A DNA stretch of 64,000 nucleotides from Symbiodinium natans (GCA_905221605.1 CAJNDS010002782.1:136001-200000); one strand, 5' to 3'; counted from the stretch's first letter, positions 29,185-41,321 are shown. The notes: generated from the letters alone by a model not told the origin. Numbers and translations are program-made.

Positions 29185-29321
29185 TACTGGAAGGTGTGCC
29201 GTTTGCTCCTAAGCTCAGAATCCGGCAACTCATGCTGGCTCGCCAAGGTCAGGAAGGAGGAGTCCACGAGCCGGACGAGCCCGAAGATGTCGAGCATGAC
29301 TCTGCCAGCTGCGACCCAAGA
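29185..29321 (+). repeat. duplicated exon-like segment, copy 1
   Basis: Matches 29,854-29,990 (offset 669 bp) with only a handful of differences. One frame gives an acidic peptide, GQEGGVHEPDEPEDVEHDSA, open in both copies. It may be unit A's version of the acidic linker exons 8-9. Confidence 0.6.
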
Positions 29322-29853
29322 CGCAGCAAGCCAGCCATGCTGGCAAGCATTGTCGTCTGTGTTTCGCACCTTTTGCGGTGATGGGTCTCCTGCAGCTTTG
29401 TTGCAGCTTTGCGTGTTGAAAGAACTGTTGGCCGGAAGCAGCAAGCATCAAGGTGAGCGGGGTGTGTATCAGTGCCCCGAGTCGGATCATCCAATCGGCT
29501 CATACAAAGGCACCAATCGGATCAGACGCTCGACCCCAGTGCCGCCGGCCAAACCTGCGAATCGGATCCCTTGCCTGCCCAATTCGCACAACGTAAGCCC
29601 TGTCTATACATGACGCAGCCCAGAATAGGCATCCCTCGTGTCATAAATGGTCAGATAAAGAAAAGTGCGTTGCTGCCTAAGCAGCGGCAACTCAGTGGCA
29701 GCACCGGAGCTTTCTGGCTGTGAGGCAGTTGCAAGCCCCTTCATCCGGAGATCATAACCTTGCAGCTTAGACACGGCCGTTTTCATCATTGTCGTCAGTC
29801 AATCAGTTCACGACGTCAAAAATCATGGTACCTCATGGACCGACCGCCGGAAG

Positions 29854-29990
29854 TACTGGAATGTGTGCCGTTTGCATCTAAGCTCAGAATCCGGCAACTC
29901 ATCCTGGCTCGCCAAGGTCAGGAAGGAGGAGTCCACGAGCCGGACGAGCCCGAAGATGTCGAGCATGACTCTGCCAGCTGCAACCCAAGA
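29854..29990 (+). repeat. duplicated exon-like segment, copy 2
   Basis: Second copy of 29,185-29,321. The acidic frame is preserved; most differences lie in the first third. Confidence 0.6.
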
Positions 29991-31112
29991 CCCTTTGCAG
30001 GGAGAGCTTGGACCACGTGGCGCCCACTGAGTTTCATGTTTGTAGCCAGGGCTTTGCAGGAGGCCCGTGCAGGAGCCCACAAGCATCCACAGGGGTTCTG
30101 CTCAAGTTGTGAATGTCCGTGTTGAGTGGAGTTAGGACTGCGGCGGTCAGCACCTTGCCCCTGGGCCTAGGTGGGGCAGAATCTGAACAAGAAGCGGGTT
30201 CTCGTGCAGGGTCTGGGCAGTGCAAGCCTCGGACAGAGTATGACAACTTCACACGGTAAATAACCAACTGGAAGTGGCTGGATGGAGCTGATTGCTTCCT
30301 TGCTTGCAAGGTCCGTCGATGAAGACGACTTGGATTCTCCAAGAAAGCGACCCTTGGCACAACCTGACCATGGGGTGTTGTTCTTGCTGATTCATCGTGA
30401 ACCTTCAGCACGGCATTTAGCAGGAAAAGAAGTAACTTTAAGTTCATGCTGAAGATTTTCAGTTTGCCTCGTGTGTCACAGGACAAGAAAGGGAGATCAA
30501 TGCCAAATATCATTCACCTCTTGTCGTTCAATTTATGAAGCTGTCAGCAGGTGCACCTGTTCTTCTTATGCCAATGCCTATTCATACAGTAATGTCCTTA
30601 CCGCCCTCCACTCCTCAGATAACGGTAGTAACGGTAGCAATCAGACCTCATGAAGCTGTGCCTACGCCGAGCGAGTGTGCGAGTCGAAGCAGATCAGGGG
30701 AGTCCAGTGGCTTGGTTGTAGGCGGTGTCCATGGTTGAAAAGGCCTTCGACATCCCAGCCAATCCAAAGGTGTGAAGTTTGAATTTTTGGGTTCAAAGTC
30801 GGGAATTTACAACTGAACCTAGGCTTCAGTGCCTTTCGTTTACAAGCCCATCACAGAAGCACCAAGCCCCATGCTCTACTTGGAGGTTCATGGGGAGTTA
30901 TAAGTGGGGTTATGCGTAAGGTAACTATAGTTATAACCCATATTAGGGGACTTATAACCCCACGTTTTACTACCCATGAACTTTCTTGTCCGTCCTCTAG
31001 ACTGGACTTGACTCTAGACACGAATTTTTCTCCCTCAACCAAGAAACACTCAACACGGAAACACGACTCTAGTTCACCCTCAGATTCCGTGTGGTACACA
31101 ACTTAGAACTAG

Positions 31113-31339
31113 GTGACCACGAGTATGATTCCTACTCTGAAGACGAGGATGGCAATGAAAGGCCCAGACAGCATCAGCAAGTTGCATTTCAGGTTTAGGA
31201 TCCTGCCGTTTCTGGGTCCTTCCCGTGCAGCTACCTCCGCAACTTGCAGTCATGTCATGTCGTGATAAGCTTCATCCTGATCCTTCCAGATTGTGCGAAG
31301 CCATTTCCTGCAGGCGCCAGGGGAAGGCCTACGATGTGG
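31113..31339 (+). CDS. cassette exons 10 (A/B junction) and 1 of unit B
   Basis: Exon 10 starts after AG at 31,113 and reads DHEYDSYSEDEDGNERPR, strongly acidic; its donor is not settled. Exon 1 of unit B is 31,314-31,339 (APGEGLRCG) with a GC donor (GCATGT). Exon 2 of this unit is not found until 38,773, so the intron between them is about 7.4 kb and contains the nested segment. Confidence 0.6.
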
Positions 31340-31950
31340 GCATGTGTCTGTGCTTCAAGTGGGTAAAACGTCTTGAAGTCTGAGTGTCGTCGTTGACGTG
31401 TTCAAATTCGAGCACTGCCACCTGCCGCTCCTGCCGCTGTTCCTGCGGACTACATAAGGGTATTACGCGACCTACGTACTAGTACTATATGTGCTGTACG
31501 GTTACGCGTACTACATACTACATAAGTAGACTAAAACGTACTATACGTACTTACGACGCGTACTACAACGACGAAAGCTGCCGCAGCAGCAACAACAACA
31601 AACGACCGCACCGCTAACTACGACAACAACTACCACTGCAGCTACAGCAGAAACTACAACCACAACTACAACGACAACTGCAACTTCAGCTTAGGGGCTT
31701 TGGGGATTTGAGTTCTTCACCTTTGGGATGTGGTCAGGATGTTTCTTGCACTTGGGATTCTTGATCTTTGAGTACTTTGGGCGTTGGGCTTCTTCAGCTT
31801 TTGGGTGCTTTTGCTTTGGGCATGTCGGCCCGTCTTGGATTTCAGGGCTTTTGGTTCATGAAGCTTAGCAAGTAGCCTGGTAGGAGCTCGTTCGGGAGTG
31901 CTTGGGGGTGCAAGCTTGGACAGACTTTGAAAACACTACTGCTGAGTTAC
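31340..31950. other. start of long intron 1 of unit B
   Basis: Contains degenerate TACTACGTACTA words (31,450-31,570) and ACAACTACAACAA-type repeats (31,590-31,690), then unique sequence up to the CTA array. No gene seen. Confidence 0.5.
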
Positions 31951-31955
31951 TAAGT

Positions 31956-32033
<78 letters not shown>

Positions 32034-32034
32034 G

Positions 32035-32065
<31 letters not shown>

Positions 32066-32081
32066 TTACTACTACTACTAT

Positions 32082-32122
<41 letters not shown>

Positions 32123-32219
32123 TTACTACTACTATTACAACTATTACTGCTACTACTACTACTACTACTACTACTACTGCTGCTGCTGCTACTACTACTA
32201 TTACTACTACTACTACTAG
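31951..32219. repeat. left CTA microsatellite
   Basis: About 85 CTA/CTG-type trinucleotides. It ends in a 16-nt perfect palindrome at 32,210-32,225, where CTA units switch to TAG units. Confidence 0.95.
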
Positions 32220-32308
32220 TAGTAGGAGGCGAATATTCTGTTCTTGTCTTCACCTTACTCTTTTCAGGCGGCTCACAATGATAAAGGCAGAAATGCCCTC
32301 TTATTTTC

Positions 32309-32708
32309 GACCTCATCCTTTGCATGGGGTCTTCTATGTGGCCAGAGAAGGAGGAGGTGATGATGCAATTTGCACATGCCAGATGGCCTGGGTGAGGCTC
32401 AAAGTTACCTGACTTTTGTACCTTATCATTAACATCATCACCTTATCTTACCCTTCATATGAACCTTATCCATGTAAAAGGTGAAAAATGCTGCCTTGCT
32501 GCATTCTCGACCTCATCATTTACATGGGTTCTTCTACGAGAACAAAGAAGGAGGAGGTCATGATGCAATTTGTACCTGCCACATGGGTTGGATGAGGTTC
32601 AAATTTAGCTGACTTTTGTACCTTATCATGAACATCATCACCTTATCTTACCCTTCATATGAACCTTATCCATCTAGCAAGTGAAAATGCTGCCTTGCTG
32701 CATTCCTT
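32309..32708. repeat. tandem duplication of a 200-bp unit
   Basis: 32,309-32,508 is repeated as 32,509-32,708 with scattered differences. The unit contains CACCTTATCTTACC, ATGAACCTTATCC and AGGTGAAAAATGC-type words also found at introns of the nearby gene. Confidence 0.85.
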
Positions 32709-32937
32709 TGTCTTTACAGGTCCCCAATGATAAAGGCACAAATGCCTGGTCAACTTCCACTTCAGAATGCTGAGGTGAAGACTTTTCAAGCGTTTTTCAA
32801 CCTTATTTTCTCAGGTAAGATGAAAATAACCAATGTAGAATACATTCTACCACCTCATCTCTGAATGATGAGGTTGGTAGTTGCGAGATGAGACACAGAT
32901 TTTGAACCTGATTCTGCTCGCCAAACCACAGAGAAAG

Positions 32938-33482
32938 TAATGAAATCAATTAAATAATTTTAATTAAATTGATTCAATTAATTCAATTAATTTAATTACT
33001 TCAAATAATTCAATTAAATTAATTAAATTAATTTAATTAATTTAATTAATTAAATTAATTAAATTAATTAAAATTAAATTAATTTAATTAATTAAATTAA
33101 TTAAATTCAATTAATTAAATTAATTAAATTAATTAATTAAATTAATTAAATTTAATTAATTAATTAAATTACTTATGAATTAAATTAAATTAAATTAATT
33201 AAATTAATTAAATTAATTTTAAATTAATTAAAATTAATTAAATTAATTAAATTAATTAAAGTTAATTAAATAATTAAATTAATTAAATTAATTAAATAAT
33301 TAAATCAATTAATTTAATAATTAATTAAATTAATTAAATTAATTAAATTCATTAAATTCATTAAATTAATTAAATTCACTAAATTAATTAAACAAATTAA
33401 ATTATATTTAATTAATTATAATAAAATTAATTTTATTGATTTAATTAATTAATGCCATTTAATTAATAAAATTAATTTAATG
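32938..33482. repeat. AT-only block of AATTAATTAAATT words
   Basis: About 540 bp almost wholly A+T, built from TTAATTAA, AATTAAATT and ATTAATTT, rich in short palindromes. It contrasts sharply with the surrounding GC-balanced DNA and is bounded by ordinary sequence on both sides. Confidence 0.9.
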
Positions 33483-33769
33483 GGGCGGGGCAGAGCCCCT
33501 CAAAGAGGAGTTTTAATTTAAAGCATTATGGTATGAATTTCGTTAAATTTATGTTGGCCGTTTGGCATTCCAAAACTAATTCAAGCACATTGCTGCGCAT
33601 TTTTTATTGTAAGTAATACTATAATTACAGGGGCGGCGGCCTTGAAAAGACCCAATTGTAAACAATTAAAATTATATTAGGAAGGTGTGTGGGCGCGCAA
33701 CTATTGGTCATCTACTTCCTGGCTTCTTCTTGAGGCAGAGAAGCTGCTGTTGAAGAACTTTTGTTGTGA

Positions 33770-34022
33770 AGATAAGGTGAAAAATGTACAATGTACATTG
33801 CACTCTATCACCTCGTCTTCGAATGATGAGGTTGGCATTTGCAAAGTGAGATGCAGATTTTGAACCTTATTCGGCCTGCATAACCACTTCAAGACTTCAA
33901 GATAAGGTAAAAAGGGAAATATACATTGCACTCTATCACCTCGTCTTCGAATGATGAGGTTGGCATTTGCAAAGTGAGATGCAGATTTTGAACCTGATTC
34001 TGCCTGCATAACCACTTCAGGA
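33770..34022. repeat. tandem duplication, 128-bp period
   Basis: The stretch containing CACTCTATCACCTCGTC repeats after 128 bp (33,801 and 33,929), each copy preceded by GATAAGGT(G)AAAA. A more diverged third relative lies at 32,850-32,930. Confidence 0.8.
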
Positions 34023-34426
34023 CTGGCATACAGATACCTAACCCAGGGTGGTGGGTAAACAATGGACTGACTCACATGGGCTGTAGGACACCTGGGTCTA
34101 GAGCACCTAGCAGCCGTCTGGGGGTCAGTGCGTATGCTCACTAGTCGAGGGTATCTAGCTAGGTCAGTCCATTCTTTGACCATCATCCATGTTAGTGTTA
34201 ACCTTATACGCTTGATAAGGTGAAAAGAGAAGATTTGTTTTCAGCTTATCTGCTTGGTAAGGTCAGAAACCGCATGTCTGTGCCCAAAGCAAAATAGCAT
34301 CAGCCCGCCCGATCCACATTTGTCGCAAAGCATGTCCTCCCAAAGCCTGGCCAATGCTTCTGGGATTGCATTAGTCGACGTGTTTTCAAATTAACCAAGC
34401 TGGTGAATATAATCAGCTCCCAGGTC

Positions 34427-36933
34427 ATGGGAATGACCGAGGACGACATGGTGGCATGGGCGATTGCCCAAAGCCAGGAGGAGCACGAGGAGCTCCTCGG
34501 GCAGTACCAGGACAGACTGGCGAGAAGGTTATATATTTAGGAGGGCTGCTCAGGAGAAGGTCATTCAGGAGAGTTGCTTAGGAGAAAGCTGGTTGGGATA
34601 AGGTTATTAAAAAGAGGGTTGTCCAGGAGAAGGTTATAAAGGAGGGGCCGATTAGGACAAGGTGATCTAAGACGATTAATGTAGAGCAGGAAGTGGATCG
34701 CCTGCTGGCCCTGGTCAGCAAAAAGCGGAGAGTGGTGGCAGGCGACGGGAACTGCCAGTACAGGGCCGTGCTAGCCGCAGGACTCTCCAAGAAGGTGGAG
34801 GTAGCCGAGAACATCCTCGACCTCCGCGTCCAAACCTACCGACAGCTTGTGAGCAGGGCGGAGTTCTACAAGGTCTACCTGACGGAAGCCGAGGGGGACT
34901 GGGCAAGCTATGTCTCCGGTGTTCTCGTGGATGGAACCTGGGGTGACCACATCACACTCCAGGCAATGTCAGATTACTTGGAGGTGGGCATCCGCGTGTT
35001 CTCGATCTACGTGGACATGCAGCAGAGGGACTATTGCCTTAGCCAGGAAGTCATCGTGCCCTGGTTCGACTCGAATCCAGACACGGTGCTGGAAATATGC
35101 AACATCCAAGCCCTTAGGCCAATATTACCGATGAGGTCATGTCTTTTCACCTCATGGTTTAGTGTAGGCGAACTCGCTTTTTGCTTTTTCACCTTACTGT
35201 TGGCCATGTGTGTGTGGGTGTAGGATTGGCGCTACGATGCCGTGGTACCACTGGCCACCAAAGCTGGACCTGGAGGAGGGGTCTTGACCTATTCTAAGTA
35301 CATAAGGTTCGAAATTTGCATGCGTTTCTATGTTCTTCACCTTACTCTCTGGGCTTCTTCACCTAATCTTTGAGCAGGACACAGCAAGAAGAAGAACAAG
35401 AAAGAAGGCTATGACCTCAGCCAGCGACGGCCGGGAGCAGGAGCGACAAAGGCCAAGTACGTCCAGGATGAAGCCGACATCGACCCGGGTGTCAAAGACT
35501 ATTTTTTCGACACCGTGATGAAGACCAAGGCCCAGGGTTCCCCGCGAAAAAGGGTTTGCGGCGAAGCAACGGCGAAGATGCACTGGTGCGTGTATCGGCA
35601 GCTGCTCGGGTGGGCCAGTAAAACGATTCCCGAGATGCTGGTCACCACAGACGTCGAGGGCCAGCCAGGCGTCGTTAAAGCCGACGCCGCAGGAACTTTG
35701 TGTAATAAGGAGCTGCTGAAGGCCTACTTTGTTCTCCTGGAGCAGGACCCCATTCCAAGTAGATAAGGTTGGAAATGTCTGTGTTTGTTTTGGGTTTTTC
35801 ACCTATTCTCTAGGCTTCTTCACTTCATCTTTTTTGCTAGGGTCTGAGCGTGCGCAAGCAGAAGCACAAACCGGGCAACATCAGCTTGCAGGGGAGGTCC
35901 TTGGCGGTGGTGATGCAGGTGTTGCTTCCCAAGTTCCTCCGTGGCACCACAAAGACCAACCGCAAACAGAGCAAGCACATGGCCAACTTCGTCAGGAACC
36001 TGGCGAAAAGCAGCGCCGAGAAGAGGGCAATCGAGGGGCAGAATCTGGCCCCGCCAGGCAAGCTCCCTGGCAAGCCTCCCATGACCTTCAAGGAACTGGC
36101 GGAGGCATCGGGGTTAGGGCATTTGAAGTTCGAGGGTGAGAATACTGGTGTTTCAGAGGTTTAATTTTTTGCACACAGGCCTTGCCCAAGTACGTCCAGA
36201 AGATCAAGAACTTGGAGAAGTACATCGCCAAGCTTCCCAGCGACACTCCTGAGAACCGGGTGAGGTACATGAAGGGCCGCCTCGCCAAACTGCATGCGTA
36301 CCACTTGGGTTTCCTCTTCAGTGCCCAGACCACGGAGCGAGTGGGCACCATCCACAAGCTGGCACCTGGGTTTTTAACCTTATAATTTCCAAGTTCTGCA
36401 CCTCCTTCTTTTCTTTTTCACCTTATCTATTTGAACTTTTCACCTTATCTTGTTGTGTTAAGGTGCTCCAGCGAACTCTCTTCTGGGACGACGAGCAAGG
36501 CTGCTATTTTTTCGCTCCCCAAGGCATCGCCCCAACTAAGACAGCCAAGAGCGCCCGGCTCTCCCGGGAGTTCTTCGTGTCCCGCAAGTACCTGAGCCAA
36601 GAATGGTCCGTTGGCTTCAACAACTTTATGGCCAACAACTTCTTGGACCTGCAGCGGGCCACAGGGTACACAGATGACGGCCCGGACCTGCACCCTCCCG
36701 CACGTGCAGGCCTTGGTGAGCGGGCACCGTTTTTGGCCATCGCCTACGACGACTTCCGCAACAGGCATCCGTGCAGCAGCCGAAGCACACCTGTTCACGG
36801 ACCCCGAGCTCCAGCATGCCCACCAGGTTTGGGTTTTACACCTCATGGTCACAGCGACGGCACCAGTCTGAAGCATTACCGCAGCAGTTCGCTGTCCAAG
36901 AGACTGCAGAAGACAGTCCACAAGCGCCGCTGA
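34427..36933 (+). CDS. nested gene: UIM motif plus OTU-type protease domain
   Basis: Multi-exon + strand gene. Exon a (34,427 to about 34,530) starts at ATG and contains DDMVAWAIAQSQEE, matching a ubiquitin-interacting motif (hydrophobic-x-x-Ala-x-x-x-Ser-x-x-Glu). Exon b (about 34,684-35,140) has the OTU cysteine-protease signature GDGNCQYRA and GTWGDHITLQAMSDYL, then VPWFDSNPDTVLEICNI. A third exon after 35,223 continues, but its frame is ambiguous and the catalytic His is not certain. Exons follow at about 35,379-35,760, 35,843-36,135, 36,180-36,375 and 36,463-36,930; they are Lys-rich or helical and not recognised. The combination suggests a deubiquitinase-like protein; some mobile elements and viruses also carry OTU domains. 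Splice phases are not all resolved, and a frame change is possible near 36,690. Confidence 0.5.
35141..35222 (+). other. introner-like intron in the OTU gene
   Basis: Short intron ending TGTGGGTGTAG before GATTGGCGC. Like its neighbours near 35,320-35,378, 35,760-35,842 and 36,385-36,462 it contains TTCACCTTA(T) near the 3' end; several also have (GA)TAAGGT(TG)AAA near the 5' end. These are complementary ends, as in introner elements. Confidence 0.45.
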
Positions 36934-37175
36934 GCCTATGCCACGAACAGCTCCGTTATGAATTCACAGCTTTTTTTTAATGTACAGTACATGCACGTGG
37001 CCAACGACACACCATCATGAAGACAAAAAAGTCGTCCGAGAGAAGACCGCGATAGGCCTCCGCGATGAGGGATGAACCTAACGTCGGGCTAAGGTGCTTA
37101 ATTGCACGCTCATCAGATACCACAAAGGGTGTTGGTTCATTTTGACAGCAGGACGGTGGTCATGGAAGTCGAAAT

Positions 37176-37209
<34 letters not shown>

Positions 37210-37590
37210 TGGACTAGCCCCGAAAATGGAAGGGGAACCCGCGGTATACAAATAGGTAACGCGCCTTGGGGCCTACCTCCTGGGTGGTGTGGAAAAGGCT
37301 CTCCGTTTGGTGTTTGTAAACACCGAAATCGGCATGATAAGGTTTGTTTCCCAAACAGAAGAGGGCCAGGAGGAGGTAGAAAGCAACGGGGCCCAAGTCG
37401 TGGCTTCTGACCTGATTTGCCCATGTAGGATGAGGTAGAAAACAGAGCACCAGGCAGGTGTGAAGACGAGGTAAGGACAAGAGAAGATAAGGTGAGAAGT
37501 GTGGATGAGGAGGTGAAGAAATACTGACAAAAGGACAGAGAGACATGATGAGGTAATGAGTTAGATAAGTTTATGAGCCTCATCAACTTA
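36934..37590. other. 3' part of nested segment
   Basis: Follows the last open exon of the OTU gene. A T-run at 36,971 and further AAGATAAGGTGAGAAG-like words at 37,485 are seen; no gene. Confidence 0.5.
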
Positions 37591-37619
37591 GTAGTAGTAC
37601 TACTACTAAGTTACTAAGT

Positions 37620-37684
<65 letters not shown>

Positions 37685-37777
37685 ATACTACTACTACTAC
37701 GTTACTACTAAGTTACTACTACTACTACTGCTGCTACTACTACTACTACGACTATTAAGTTACTACTACTATTAAGT

Positions 37778-37839
<62 letters not shown>

Positions 37840-37842
37840 AGT

Positions 37843-37874
<32 letters not shown>

Positions 37875-37875
37875 T

Positions 37876-37926
<51 letters not shown>

Positions 37927-37949
37927 CACTTCTACTACTAAGTTACTAT

Positions 37950-37997
<48 letters not shown>

Positions 37998-38013
37998 TAT
38001 TAAGTTACTATTG

Positions 38014-38046
<33 letters not shown>

Positions 38047-38163
38047 TTACTACTACTATTACTACGACTACTGCTACTACTACTACTACTACTAAGTTAC
38101 TACTAAATTACTGGTAAGTTACTACTAAGTTGATACTAAGTTACTACTCAGTTACTACTAAGT

Positions 38164-38232
<69 letters not shown>

Positions 38233-38240
38233 GACTACGA

Positions 38241-38275
<35 letters not shown>

Positions 38276-38360
38276 ACTACTGCTACTACTACTGCGACTG
38301 CTACTGCTACTGCTACTGCTACTGCTACTGCTACTGCTACTGCTACTGCTACTGTGATTC

Positions 38361-38394
<34 letters not shown>

Positions 38395-38463
38395 TACTAC
38401 TTCTACTTCTATTTCTACTAGTACTAGTACTAGTACTAGTACGAGTACTAGTACTAGTACTAG

Positions 38464-38534
<71 letters not shown>

Positions 38535-38632
38535 AGTTACTACTACTACTACTACTACTACTACTGCTACTACTACTGCTGCTGCTGCTGCTACTACTGC
38601 TACTACTACTACAATCACAACTACAACTACAA
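37587..38632. repeat. right CTA microsatellite with AAGTTA spacers
   Basis: Over 1 kb of CTA units interrupted by CTAAGTTA. It starts with a perfect 24-nt palindrome (37,587-37,610) where TAG units switch to CTA. Subregions include CTACTG (38,270-38,350) and CTAGTA (38,415-38,465). Confidence 0.95.
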
Positions 38633-38667
38633 CGACAACGATGGCTATGACAAGTACTGCTACTAGT

Positions 38668-38703
38668 ACTGCGGCGGCGGCGGCTGCTGCTGCTGCTGCT
38701 GCT
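38668..38703. repeat. GGC/TGC trinucleotide run
   Basis: GGCGGCGGCGGC followed by TGC units, just upstream of exon 2 of unit B. Confidence 0.85.
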
Positions 38704-38772
38704 CGTGATGGATGAACGTCATGTTGTTTGATGTTTTGGTGGAGGACGTGGTGGTGGTTGTCGTGGCATAAG

Positions 38773-41124
38773 GTACATATTGACGCAGCCAGCTTATGTT
38801 GCGCACGATGCCGAGACCTTCGATCCTGCAGCTCAGTTGCAGCATCGGTTCGATACGGAGGCATGTGCAGAAACGGATGTTTTCGCTTGCTGCGGCATTC
38901 TTCATGCCAGTGTTTTTTTGGCAAAGGGTTGATGCATGTCGAAGTAGTGTAGTACTTGTAGCAGAAATCGACTTCTTGACGTGGAAGAGACGAGGACGAT
39001 GACGAGGTGATCGAGGTACTGGAGGAAGGCCAGTGGCTGCAGGAATGGGTTGCTGCACCATTCAGCAACTTCAGCAACTTCAGCAACTTCAGCAACTTCA
39101 GTACGGAGCTGGCATTGTGAACGACGTTGCAGGCCAAGAAGTCTGTGCTGTGGAGATCGTGGAGCTCAAGGAAGTCAAGCGAGTGTTGGGACCTGAGAAG
39201 GTTCTGCCGTGATTGACATGCTGCTGCATGTATCTGCATCATCACTTGCGTCGCAAGGGCACTTAGGCTTGCGCCATGCAGATCGCAGAAAGGTTCCAGT
39301 TTGACGCCAGGAATTAGAATCGCTCGGTCTTGAGTTTTTCAGCTGCTTGCAACATGGGCCTGAATCTAGAAGCACAAGTATGATGCCGGACAAGGACGTC
39401 CTTGCCCATGGGCTTTGTGGACTGTAGGTACATAGAGGGCTTGCTGCCACACACAACTTAGGCGGGCTCGCTTGCATCAACCGGACCGGTCTGGGAATTG
39501 GTGACGACTGTGAATTTGCAGAGTGGGTCACCTGTGACTATACCTTTCAGGCATGCCTACATTCTTCTTTGTGGGCGTGGCCTGTCACTTGTGGAATTGG
39601 AAAGGGGTCTCAAGAGGCGTCAGTATGTTAGTGCTTGGACTCCGAGTCTGCTCGACGGAGTCTGCTCGACGCCTCTGCACTGGCTCCGCTGAGAGGACGG
39701 TTGGGTGACCCTAGTCAACACGGCGACGGGCGTTCGACGAGCTGTGGCCAAGGAGGAGTGGCTCGAGACCCACATGGTCGCTTCAAGGCAATCAGCACCT
39801 GACACGAGCATACTAAGAATATCAGCAAATAGACATGAGCAAGGCAATGGCTCCCCATCTGTTGGGGGGGGGATTTAGCGGTTTATGAGTTGTTTCTGTT
39901 GCTTTGTTTTGCTTTGGATTATTTTTCGTTTGTCCCTGTTTTGTCGAATCTAGGTCCAATGCTCCCTTTTCTCGAATCCGCTGGAGACGGCTTATCAAAC
40001 CTAGGCCTCTAGGCCTTAGGCCATCCTAGACCCATACAATCCCACATGTACCCTAGACCATCCTAGACCCATACAAATGTACCCCGTCTATTTCCCATGT
40101 CGCGAATGCTGCTAAGCCTGGTAAGCCAAGGCTGAGTCCCGCGCACCTGGCGACGTGGACGCACTTTGTGGGCTTTCACCACCGAGACACGAGAGATACG
40201 GAACAGCTCAGAAGTGATGAAAGGCAGAACGGAGATGCAACGAGCCTTGCGAGAAAAGTAGAGATAATATGTAGAAGCTGCTATGGCAGCGATGCTTTGA
40301 CGTCACCTCCTCTGCCACCTCAGCTCAGGTGGCGAGGTGGGGTCTGCGTCGGAACGTGGCTCCCCTGCAGAATCCGAACAGTGTGAGCCTCAAAGGGATG
40401 CACACGCAAGCACACGTGCATGATGGCAGTTCTTCAAAACACACGGGGGAAGTGCTGAACTGCTGGATTGAAGAGGATGCTTGCCTCCAAGGTCAGCCGA
40501 CGAAGATGGGGAAAGCCCGTGGCACGAGCGATCCTTGCCCGCACACTTCGTGCACCAGCGGCTGTCGGAATTGGGGAGAAGTTATGGCACATCGGTCTAT
40601 GGCTGGGTCGGTACGGATATGCAACGAACAGGACATGTTGTGTTTCCGCTTCATGCGGAACTTGACCAGCAGAATGATACGGGACGTGCAGAAAGTGAGA
40701 ACCAATGACTCCAATAATCCGACTTTCATGCACTCTTGTATCTAGGAGAGTCCCACGTTCATGTTTGTTGTATCCCCCTTAGGAAAAGGTCTTCGAGCCT
40801 GTCCCCTGTCGTCCCCTCGCTTTCTTCGCTTCGCTCTGTCCCTTGTTCCGCTCTCCTCGATCCCTTCTCGGGCTCCTCGTTCTCGATGGTGTCTCTAGCT
40901 GGTTGTTGGCGGCCCTTAGTGGGCTTGGCTGCGTGGCCCCTTCTCGTCGTCCTCCGGTGCGCCTTTTCCACGCGTGGGTTGCCTTGTACAACAATGAGGG
41001 ACATCTACTGGGGGGGGGAGCTGCCTTTTGCCCGCGTGGGTTGCCTTCGGGCGGGCACCAAGCAGGTGACGCTGGTGGTAGCGACGACGATCCCTTGTCC
41101 GAAGACGAAGATGGCAATGAGCGG
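38773..41124 (+). CDS. cassette unit B, exons 2-10
   Basis: Exon 2, 38,773-38,838 (YILTQPAYVAHDAETFDPAA); 3, 38,988-39,028; 4, 39,133-39,184 (QEVCAVEIVELKEVKR); 5, 39,462-39,483 (RARLHQP); 6, 39,696-39,776 (DGWVTLVNTATGVRRAVAKE); 7, 40,126-40,157 (AKAESRAPGDV); 8, from about 40,329 (GEVGSASERGSPAESEQCEP); 9, from 40,492 (SADEDGESPWHERSLPA); 10, from 41,066 (SDDDPLSEDEDGNERP). Lengths of exons 2-6 equal those in unit A. A CAGCAACTT minisatellite (39,063-39,099) sits in intron 3. Phases of exons 7-10 relative to exon 6 are not settled by eye. Confidence 0.65.
39063..39099. repeat. CAGCAACTT minisatellite
   Basis: Four consecutive 9-bp units between exons 3 and 4 of unit B. Confidence 0.9.
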
Positions 41125-41321
41125 CCCAGGCATATCTGGAGCCATTCTCCAGTAGTTGAATGTATACATTCTCCGTGTTGCAGCTGTCATCGTACTTGCT
41201 ACGCTGGAAATGTGACCAGTTGTCAACTCAGCAATCCTCTTGAGCTGCAAACTGGTGCTGCAAACAAATCTGCGGCAAACTACACAGACAGGGTGTTGCC
41301 ACTTCCTGGCACTTCCTGCAG

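Larger units (their letters stand above)
28777..31112 (+). other. inter-unit region with duplicated exon-like segment
   Basis: Apart from the duplicated piece at 29,185-29,321/29,854-29,990, no exon 8 or 9 of unit A is recognised. A short palindrome-like stretch at 30,880-30,960 (GGGGTTAT ... TTATAACCCC) could form a stem. Confidence 0.4.

Noticed and set aside
31902-32219. Poly-Tyr ORF
   Set aside because: Pure CTA microsatellite translation.
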